This document shows, in pieces, positions 58,560 to 64,000 of a stretch of 64,000 nt of DNA. The notes below the pieces were generated by a model. That model searched no databases. It was not told where the DNA came from and saw only the letters and a list, made by a program, of their open reading frames with translations. The position numbers were made by a program, and so were the translations under genes. Every line of letters begins with the position of its first letter. Within the stretch, counting starts at the first letter, position 1. Origin of the DNA: Kitasatospora sp. Root107 (GTDB lineage Bacteria; Actinomycetota; Actinomycetes; Streptomycetales; Streptomycetaceae). The stretch lies in contig NZ_LMCT01000001.1 of assembly GCF_001424875.1 (NCBI RefSeq), forward strand, positions 220,168 through 284,167, given 5' to 3'.

Positions 58560-59432
58560 GTGACCGAGCAGAGCCGTACACGTTTCCGCGCCGAGGCCAG
58601 GGCCGACAACCCTGACCCGGTGCTGCTCTGTGTGCTCGCCGCCGCCGAGCACACGCTGGCCGAGCCGCCCTCCGACGGCTCCGAACCGCCCACCCTGGAC
58701 GAGCTGGTGGCGGCCTGTCAGGCCGCCCTCGACCGGCACGCCGCGGCCGTCCGGCTGGCAGTGAGCGAGCGGGCGCCGGCCGGGGCCGACGAGGTCGCCG
58801 CGCTGCTGGCGGCCGTGCTCGGCGGCCGGGAACGGTTCCACGGGCGGCCGGCCGACTACGGGCGGCTGGAGTCCTCGCTACTGCCGGACGTGCTGCGGCG
58901 GCGGCGTGGCCTGCCGATCATGCTCTCGCTGGTCTGGCAGACCGTGGCCCGCCGAGCCGGGCTGACCGCCCACGGCGTGGCGCTGCCGGGCCACTTCATC
59001 GTCGCGGTGGGAGACCCGGCCGGCGGCGAGGAGTACGTCCTGGCGGACCCGTACCACGGCGGCCGGCTGCTCGACCTGCCCGACGTGGCCCGGCTGGCCA
59101 CCGATGCCGGGCACCACTTCTCCCCCGAAATGCTCTCCCCCGCACAGCCGTTGGACGTCGTCCTGCGGATCCTCGGCAACATCCGTAGCTGGGCCGCCGA
59201 CCGCCCCGAACACGCCCGCACCCAGCTCTGGGCCACCGAACTCTCCCTGCTGCTCCCCCGCCACCCCGCCCAGCTCCGCCTGGAACGCGCCCAACTCCTG
59301 GTCCGCACCGGAGACTTCATCGCAGGCGCCGCCGAGATGGACGCCTACGCGGAGATCCTCGACGCCTTCGACCCCGACGGCGCCACCCGCACCCGCCACG
59401 AAGCCCGCGCCGCCCGCCACCGCCTCAACTGA
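58560..59432 (+). CDS. SirB1-like transglutaminase-fold/TPR protein
   Basis: 290 residues. ESSLLPDVLRRRRGLPIMLS then VWQTVARRAGL and GVALPGHFIVAV are the hallmark of the SirB1 N-terminal (transglutaminase-like_2) domain; the classical catalytic Cys is absent, so activity is unlikely. A helical C-terminus (LLLPRHPAQLRLERAQLLVR) resembles TPR units. It is thought to act as a scaffold; the precise role is unknown. GTG 58560 (MTEQSRTRF) has GGAG 10 nt upstream, GTG 58551 is too close to it. It follows the GNAT gene by 21 nt, likely the same operon. Confidence 0.85.
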   Translation: MTEQSRTRFRAEARADNPDPVLLCVLAAAEHTLAEPPSDGSEPPTLDELVAACQAALDRHAAAVRLAVSERAPAGADEVAALLAAVLGGRERFHGRPADYGRLESSLLPDVLRRRRGLPIMLSLVWQTVARRAGLTAHGVALPGHFIVAVGDPAGGEEYVLADPYHGGRLLDLPDVARLATDAGHHFSPEMLSPAQPLDVVLRILGNIRSWAADRPEHARTQLWATELSLLLPRHPAQLRLERAQLLVRTGDFIAGAAEMDAYAEILDAFDPDGATRTRHEARAARHRLN

Positions 59433-59471
59433 GGGGCTGCTCCGGGCACCTGCGCTCCGGGCATCAGCCAT

Positions 59472-59547
59472 CAGGGGCTCGGGGAACTGCGACGCCGACC
59501 TCAAAAAAGGTGATCCGTACGTAAATGGTCAGGCACTTTCGCTGTTC
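59472..59547 (-). repeat. Dispersed palindromic intergenic element, copy 7 of 7 (truncated)
   Basis: Only the left arm (TCAGGGGCTCGGGGAACTGC), AAAAAAGGTGATCCGTACG and the core GGTCAGGCACTTTCG remain. After CTGTTCC the element stops at the stop codon of the response regulator gene. The first 60 bases are almost identical to copy 5. Between convergent genes. Confidence 0.88.
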
Positions 59548-60153
59548 CTAGAGCCACCCTTTCTCCCGGGCCACCCGCACCGCTTCGGCCCGGTTCCGCG
59601 CCGAGGTCTTCTGGATCGCCATCGAGAGATAGTTCCGCACCGTCCCCTCGGACAGATGCAACCGCGCCGCGATCTCCGCGTTCACCGCCCCGTCCGCCGC
59701 CGCCCCGAGCACGTCCCGCTCCCTCGCCGTCAGCGGGTTGGCACCCTCGGCCAGCGCCGCCGCGGCCAGCGTCGGGTCGATCACCCGCTCACCCCGGAGC
59801 ACCCGCCGGACCGCCTCCGCGAGCTCCGCCGCGGGGGCGTCCTTGACCAGGAAGGCGTCCGCCCCGGCCTCCATCGCGCGGCGCAGGTAGCCGGGCCGCC
59901 CGAAGGTGGTGGCGATCACCACCCGGGTGCCGGGTGCGGCCCGGCGGAGCTCCGCCGCCGCCTCGATGCCGGTCATCCCGGGCATCTCGATGTCCAGTAC
60001 GGCGACCTGGACCTGATGGTCCAGCACCGCGGCCACCACCTCGTCGCCACGCGCCACTTGGGCGACCACCTCGATATCGCCCTCGAGCGAGAGCAGCGCG
60101 GCCAGCGCCTCCCGCACCATTCCCTGGTCCTCGGCCAACAGCACCCTGATCAT
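59548..60153 (-). CDS. NarL/LuxR-family response regulator
   Basis: 201 residues. The receiver has acidic LLAEDQGM, phospho-acceptor Asp in VAVLDIEMPGMTG, the Thr in IATTFGRPGYL and Lys in AFLVKDAPAAEL. The C-terminal LuxR HTH has NPLTARERDVLGAAADGAVN and IAARLHLSEGTVRNYLS. It overlaps the histidine kinase gene by 4 nt (ATGA) and ends the ABC-kinase-regulator operon, so it probably controls that transporter or membrane-lipid genes (DesR-like systems have this layout). Its stop codon lies at the broken edge of a repeat element. Confidence 0.94.
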   Translation of the reverse strand: MIRVLLAEDQGMVREALAALLSLEGDIEVVAQVARGDEVVAAVLDHQVQVAVLDIEMPGMTGIEAAAELRRAAPGTRVVIATTFGRPGYLRRAMEAGADAFLVKDAPAAELAEAVRRVLRGERVIDPTLAAAALAEGANPLTARERDVLGAAADGAVNAEIAARLHLSEGTVRNYLSMAIQKTSARNRAEAVRVAREKGWL

Positions 60154-61403
60154 CCGGGCACACTATCGGCCACCGCCCGGACCGGGACCAGGGCCCGCAA
60201 GCGGAATCCCTTCCCCCGCGCCCCCGGGCCGGTCTCGAGGCGGCCGCCGACCAGCGCGAGCCGCTCCTGCAGGCCCGAAAGTCCGTTGCCGGCCGCCGAC
60301 TTGCCCGGTCCGCGGCCGTTGTCGCTGACCTCCAGGACGGCGAACCGGCTGCCGTCCTCCTCCCAGGTGCGGTCGAGTCCGATGCCGCACCTGGTGGCGC
60401 CCTGGCCGTGCCGGACCACGTTGGTGACCGCCTCCCGGAGCGCCCAGGCCAACACGGCGGCCTCCGGGGCCTCCAGGCCGGGCTGCGGGTCGGCGATCGC
60501 CGGGTCGGCCTCGACCGTGATCTGAGCCGACGTCAGGGCGCTGCGAGCGGCGGCCAGTTCGACCGCCAGGGTCGGGCGCCGGAAGCCGCCGATCGCCTCC
60601 CGGACGTCGGTCAGCGCCTGCCGGGCGACCTGCTCGATGTCGTCCACCTGGGCCCGGCCCGCCTCGCCCTTCTCCTGGTCGAGCAGCCGGCCGGCCAGCT
60701 GGGCCTTGATGGTGATCAGTGAGAGCGAGTGGCCGAGCAGGTCGTGCAGGTCGCGGGCCAGCCGCAGCCGCTCCTCCGAGGCCGCCAGGTGGGCCACCGT
60801 GGCCCGGGCCTCGCGGAGTTCGCGCATGGTGCTGATCAGCCGCTGCAGGCCGTTCATGGCCAGCCCGCTGAGGAAACAGGGCAGCACGATCGCCGCCATG
60901 GTGTCCCGCTCGGTGTGGATCAGCAGGGCGATCAGGACCGCGATCGCGGTGATCCCGGCCACCCCGATCAGACCGAGTCTGGGCGGCAGCACCGCTCCGA
61001 CACAGACCGAGGTGTAGGTGAAGAGCACCAGCCAGGGCACCCCGAAGGAGAGCGAGGTGACCAGCGCGAGCACCAGCATCAGCACCGCCACCGCCAGCCC
61101 GCCGTGCCAGTGCGGGGAGGCCATCGAGCGGACCGCCACCATGCCCAGGTAGGCGCACAGGAAGAGGGTCAGCGCGATCCAGCCGGCGATCTTGCCCGCC
61201 AGCGTGTGCTCGTCGCCGAGCAGGTCCTCCACGGGGTAGTAGAGGTAGACCATCCAGAGCAGCATCCAGGCGAGTTTGACCACCAGTTGGCGGACGTTCT
61301 CGACCCGGGCGCCGGGTACCACGGCGAACGACTCGGCGGCACCGCCCGCCCCCGTCCCAGTGGGACGGAAGCGGGCGGGGAGGAACTTCGACATGCCGGC
61401 CAT
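60150..61403 (-). CDS. Sensor histidine kinase (DesK/LiaS type, HisKA_3)
   Basis: About 417 residues. Five or six hydrophobic helices (about 40-180) form a membrane sensor without a large outer domain. The HisKA_3 phospho-acceptor is in RLRLARDLHDLLGHSLSLIT, and the ATPase has WALREAVTNVVRHG (N box) and VSDNGRGPG (G1) plus GNGLSGLQERL. It partners the response regulator encoded with a 4-nt overlap. ATG 61403 has AGCAGG 4 nt upstream; ATG 61406, which overlaps the permease stop by 4 nt, and ATG 61394 are alternatives. The membrane-intrinsic sensor suggests detection of lipid state or an envelope-active compound. Confidence 0.92.
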   Translation of the reverse strand: MAGMSKFLPARFRPTGTGAGGAAESFAVVPGARVENVRQLVVKLAWMLLWMVYLYYPVEDLLGDEHTLAGKIAGWIALTLFLCAYLGMVAVRSMASPHWHGGLAVAVLMLVLALVTSLSFGVPWLVLFTYTSVCVGAVLPPRLGLIGVAGITAIAVLIALLIHTERDTMAAIVLPCFLSGLAMNGLQRLISTMRELREARATVAHLAASEERLRLARDLHDLLGHSLSLITIKAQLAGRLLDQEKGEAGRAQVDDIEQVARQALTDVREAIGGFRRPTLAVELAAARSALTSAQITVEADPAIADPQPGLEAPEAAVLAWALREAVTNVVRHGQGATRCGIGLDRTWEEDGSRFAVLEVSDNGRGPGKSAAGNGLSGLQERLALVGGRLETGPGARGKGFRLRALVPVRAVADSVPG

Positions 61404-62128
61404 CATGCCTGCTTGGTGTCCTTGCGGTAGAGGAAGGCCGCCCCGGCGACGAACACCACCAGGAAGCCGAGCAGACCGGCCACCGCGGCGAGGTCCAACG
61501 ACTGGCCGGGCTGCACGAAGGTGGCCAACTGGTTGTACAGGTACACCGGGTTGAACTGCGCCACCGTCCTGAGCGAGTCCCCGACCGGGAACCAGGTGCC
61601 GCCGAGCAGCGCCATCAGCATGTAGACGATCATCACGATGGGCTGCACCGCGTCCGGCTGGGCCGCGTAACCCAGCGCCACCCCGAGCGCCGCGAAGACG
61701 AAACTGCCGAGCCAGAGCGCCAGGCCGAGGCCGAGCCACTCGGTGGCCGAGAGCGAGACGCCCTCGAACGCGCCGATCACGAAGACCACCACGATCGCGG
61801 GCAGCGTGGTGACCGCACAGGAGGCGATCTTGGCGATGGTGTACGCCCGTCCGGGCAGTGCGGTCAGCCGCAACTGCCGGACCCAGCCGCTCTTCCGCTC
61901 CAGCGAGATCCGCTGCGCGCTGCCAGTGAGCACCGCGCCGACCGCGCCGAAGGTGGCCATCGAGACCATGAAGTACGTCTTCACCGACAGGCCGCCGGCC
62001 ACCGTCTCCGCGCTGCCGTAGGCGCTGATGAAGAAGACGTAGAGCAGGGCCGGGTAGAGCACCGTGAACATCAGGTAGCGCTTGTTCCGCAGGGTCCGCA
62101 GGATCTCGAGCTGCACCAGGGTCTTCAT
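61403..62128 (-). CDS. ABC-2 type transporter permease
   Basis: 241 residues with six hydrophobic helices. TLRNKRYLMFTVLYPALLYV opens the first helix, and the region near 195 has MLMALLGGTWFPVGDSLR, the GG-P segment typical of ABC-2 permeases of drug or lipid exporters. The ATG overlaps the ATPase stop by 4 nt (ATGA) and its own TGA touches the kinase start. It forms the membrane part of the exporter with the ATPase encoded just upstream. Substrate unknown. Confidence 0.92.
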   Translation of the reverse strand: MKTLVQLEILRTLRNKRYLMFTVLYPALLYVFFISAYGSAETVAGGLSVKTYFMVSMATFGAVGAVLTGSAQRISLERKSGWVRQLRLTALPGRAYTIAKIASCAVTTLPAIVVVFVIGAFEGVSLSATEWLGLGLALWLGSFVFAALGVALGYAAQPDAVQPIVMIVYMLMALLGGTWFPVGDSLRTVAQFNPVYLYNQLATFVQPGQSLDLAAVAGLLGFLVVFVAGAAFLYRKDTKQA

Positions 62129-63057
62129 CGCGCGTTCTCCTCGTCGGCCTCGCCGGTGATGGTCAGGAAGGCCTGCTCCAGGCCCAGGCTGGTGACTTCC
62201 AGGGCCCGGGGGTAGAGCCCCGCCCGGTACAGGCCGGCCACCCCGGCGTCGGCGTCGGTGCTGCGGATCCGGACGCTGCGCACACCGTCCGGACGGGTCG
62301 TCAGATCCAGTCCCACGGTCCCCGGCAGGGCGCGCAGCACGCTCTCCTCGGCGGCCCCGTCGGCGGGGTGCAGCTCGAAGGAGATCCGGCGGGCGCCGGC
62401 CTTGGCCTTGATCTCGGCGGACGTGCCGTCGGCGATCAGCCGGCCCCGGTGCAGCACCAGCACCCGGTCGGCGATCGAGTCCGCCTCCTCCAGGTAGTGG
62501 GTGGCGAACAGCACTGTGCGGCCCGCGTCCGCCTCGGCCCGCATCGCGGCCCAGAACTGCCGGCGGACCGAGACGTCCATACCGGTGGTCGGCTCGTCCA
62601 GCACGATCAGGTCGTTGGCCCCGGCGATCGCCAGGGCGAACCTGACCCGCTGCTCCTGGCCCCCGGAGAGCTTGTCGACCTTGCGCTCGGCCAGCTCGGT
62701 GATCCCGGCCTGCTCCATCACCTTCGCCGGGTTGTGGCCCCGGGGGTGGACGTCGCAGGCGAACCTGACCAGTTCGCGGACCTTGACCTCGCCCAGCAGC
62801 CCACCGCTCTGCAGCATCGCGCCGACCCGGCCGGCCTCGATCGCGGCCCGCGGGCTGCCGCCGAACAGCGAGACGGTGCCCTGGTCGGGCTCCCGCAGAC
62901 CGAGCAGCAGATCCAGGCTGCTGGACTTGCCCGCCCCGTTCGGGCCGAGCAGCGCGACCGTCTCGCCGGGCCGCAGCACCAGGTCGAGACCGTTCACCGC
63001 CTGGACCGTGCCGTAGCTCTTGCTCACCTGCCGGAAGGCAGCCACCTCGGTACTCAT
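62125..63057 (-). CDS. ABC transporter ATP-binding protein (DrrA/CcmA type)
   Basis: 310 residues. Walker A is LLGPNGAGKSS (about 37-47), the signature is KLSGGQEQRVRFALA, Walker B is LIVLDEPTTGMD, and the H-loop is FATHYLEEAD. A C-terminal 80-residue extension (ISFELHPADGAAEE onward) matches the DrrA-type DUF4162 tail. It has LSGGQEQR rather than LSGGQQQR, a minor change. GAGAGGG lies 6 nt before the ATG. It is the first gene of a four-gene operon (ATPase, permease, histidine kinase, response regulator), all with overlapping ends. Confidence 0.94.
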   Translation of the reverse strand: MSTEVAAFRQVSKSYGTVQAVNGLDLVLRPGETVALLGPNGAGKSSSLDLLLGLREPDQGTVSLFGGSPRAAIEAGRVGAMLQSGGLLGEVKVRELVRFACDVHPRGHNPAKVMEQAGITELAERKVDKLSGGQEQRVRFALAIAGANDLIVLDEPTTGMDVSVRRQFWAAMRAEADAGRTVLFATHYLEEADSIADRVLVLHRGRLIADGTSAEIKAKAGARRISFELHPADGAAEESVLRALPGTVGLDLTTRPDGVRSVRIRSTDADAGVAGLYRAGLYPRALEVTSLGLEQAFLTITGEADEENAR

Positions 63058-63151
63058 CTGTGTCCCTCTCCCCGTTGTTCTGACTCCTCAAGAATCCCGG
63101 GAAGGGGGGTTTCGCCGTCAGTGTGCACAGTCGTGTGCTCCGCATGACGGA

Positions 63152-63185
63152 TGTCACGGGCCCCGTGTGACAGGGGCCCGTGACA
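63152..63185. terminator. Hairpin terminator after the S9 peptidase gene
   Basis: Perfect 13-bp stem TGTCACGGGCCCC/GGGGCCCGTGACA with an 8-nt loop, 6 nt past the stop codon. Confidence 0.85.
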
Positions 63186-63190
63186 GGGCG

Positions 63191-64000
63191 TCAGCTGCCC
63201 AGCTGTTCCTTCAGGAAGGAGACCTGGAGCAGCAGCAGGTTCTCCGCCACCTGCTCCTGCGGGGTCATGTGGGTGACCCCGGAGAGCGGCAGCACGGTGT
63301 GCGGGCGCCCGGCGGCGAGCAGCGCGGAGGACAGCCGCAGCGTGTGCGCGGCCACCACGTTGTCGTCGGCCAGACCGTGCACCAGCATCAGCGGGCGCTC
63401 CAGCTTGGCGGCGTCGGCGGTCAGCGAGTTGGCGTCGTAGACCTCGGGACGCTGGTCCGGGTGGCCGAGGTAGCGCTCGGTGTAGTGGGTGTCGTAGAGC
63501 CGCCAGTCGGTGACCGGCGCACCCGAGACGGCCGCGTGGAACACGTCCGGGCGGCGCAGCACCGCGAGCGCGGCCAGGTAACCGCCGTACGACCAGCCCC
63601 GGATGGCGACCTTCTCCAGGTCCAGCGGGTACTGCCCGGCCAGCGCCCGGAGCGCGTCCACCTGGTCCTCCAGGGTGGCCCCGGCGAAGTCGAAGGCGAT
63701 CGCCTTCTCCCACTCCGGGCTCCGCCCGGGGGTGCCCCGGCCGTCCGCCACGATCACCGCGAAGCCCTGGTCGGCGAACCACTGCGAGGTCAGGTGCGGG
63801 TTCTGCGACTGCACCACCCGCTGCCCGTGCGGGCCGCCGTACGGGTCCATCAGCACCGGCAGCAGCCCGTCCCGGTCCCGGTCGTAGCCGGTCGGCAGCA
63901 GGACGGCGGTCGGGATCCGGCGCTCGCCCGCGAAGACGAACTCCGGCCGGGCGGTGATCAGCGGCGTCTCGGCGTACGAGGCGACGGTGGCCAGCGGCTC
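63191..64000 (-). CDS. S9-family prolyl oligopeptidase/DPP-IV-like peptidase, N-terminus outside the window
   Basis: The last 269 residues are visible. The alpha/beta-hydrolase catalytic domain has VLMDPYGGPHGQRVV, ADGRGTPGRSPEWEKAI, the nucleophile GWSYGGYLAAL (Ser), the acid HGLADDNVV (Asp) and the His in SGVTHMTPQEQ. The GRGTPGR and DPYGGPHGQ segments are DPP-IV-like (S9B) features. The missing part should be a beta-propeller. The enzyme removes dipeptides or cleaves small peptides; location cannot be judged without the N-terminus. A strong terminator follows. Confidence 0.92.
   Translation of the reverse strand, partial: EPLATVASYAETPLITARPEFVFAGERRIPTAVLLPTGYDRDRDGLLPVLMDPYGGPHGQRVVQSQNPHLTSQWFADQGFAVIVADGRGTPGRSPEWEKAIAFDFAGATLEDQVDALRALAGQYPLDLEKVAIRGWSYGGYLAALAVLRRPDVFHAAVSGAPVTDWRLYDTHYTERYLGHPDQRPEVYDANSLTADAAKLERPLMLVHGLADDNVVAAHTLRLSSALLAAGRPHTVLPLSGVTHMTPQEQVAENLLLLQVSFLKEQLGS

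Noticed and set aside
9305..59547. Insertion sequences or transposase remnants behind the repeated elements
   Set aside because: No element contains an open frame of transposase type, and no clear target-site duplication could be read at the ends.
1..64000. tRNA, rRNA, CRISPR arrays, prophage or biosynthetic clusters
   Set aside because: No tRNA cloverleaf landmarks, no regularly spaced repeat array, and no integrase, terminase, polyketide or peptide synthetase motifs were seen.

Overview
The window is a 64 kb piece of a very GC-rich actinobacterial chromosome. GTG and TTG starts are frequent, the Shine-Dalgarno sites are purine-rich, and the gene content matches Streptomyces or a close relative such as Kitasatospora. 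I assign the order (Streptomycetales) with confidence and the genus only tentatively. I see no prophage, plasmid gene, CRISPR array, rRNA, tRNA or biosynthetic gene cluster. This is core chromosome, about 60 genes, mostly in short operons.

Left part (1-31.2 kb): a cut-off GntR regulator and a divergent HATPase regulator; a dipeptidase-nudC pair; a PadR-ABC ATPase-FtsX permease operon; an EEP hydrolase and a PP2C/SpoIIE phosphatase; an ATL-adnA-adnB DNA repair operon; a large pseudokinase-flippase membrane protein; moeZ; a three-gene cassette with a PelF-type glycosyltransferase; then an alpha/beta hydrolase, TetR, DUF3107, a small membrane protein, a ferritin-like protein and a DEAD-box RNA helicase. 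From memory, nudC to the DEAD-box helicase follows the order of Mycobacterium tuberculosis Rv3199c-Rv3211.

Middle (31.2-44.8 kb): an alpha/beta hydrolase, a 48-residue orphan, a metal-ribbon protein, a PHP phosphoesterase, MarC, a SUFU-domain protein, then a magnesium-related stretch (CorA with a long leader, EamA exporter, MerR regulator, glyoxalase-fold protein, soluble MgtE_N-CBS protein coupled to a DUF1003 membrane protein), then mrp and two small unknowns. Right part (44.8-64 kb): tatB, anti-sigma factor, ECF sigma factor, O-methyltransferase, DUF3117, enoyl-CoA hydratase, tag, a DivIVA-like protein, folP2, LOG, dapE, a lytic transglycosylase-like protein, a secreted protein, dapC, fdxA, a GNAT, a SirB1-like protein, an ABC-2/two-component operon and a cut-off S9 peptidase. 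The corA-to-fdxA part matches the order of Rv1239c-Rv1177, so two blocks that are far apart in M. tuberculosis are joined here.

The most notable non-coding signals are: (1) seven copies of a dispersed 75-160 bp element with long inverted ends, five of them between the 3' ends of convergent genes; (2) a short leader ORF with a perfect Shine-Dalgarno and a U-tract hairpin in the 370-nt corA leader; (3) about ten genes with a TANNNT -10 box 6-8 nt before the start codon, suggesting leaderless mRNAs; (4) an ECF-type promoter in front of the sigma factor gene; (5) clear operator palindromes at the padR, merR and gntR loci. Gene functions come from family motifs read directly in the sequence. Promoters, operators and terminators are sequence-based predictions.
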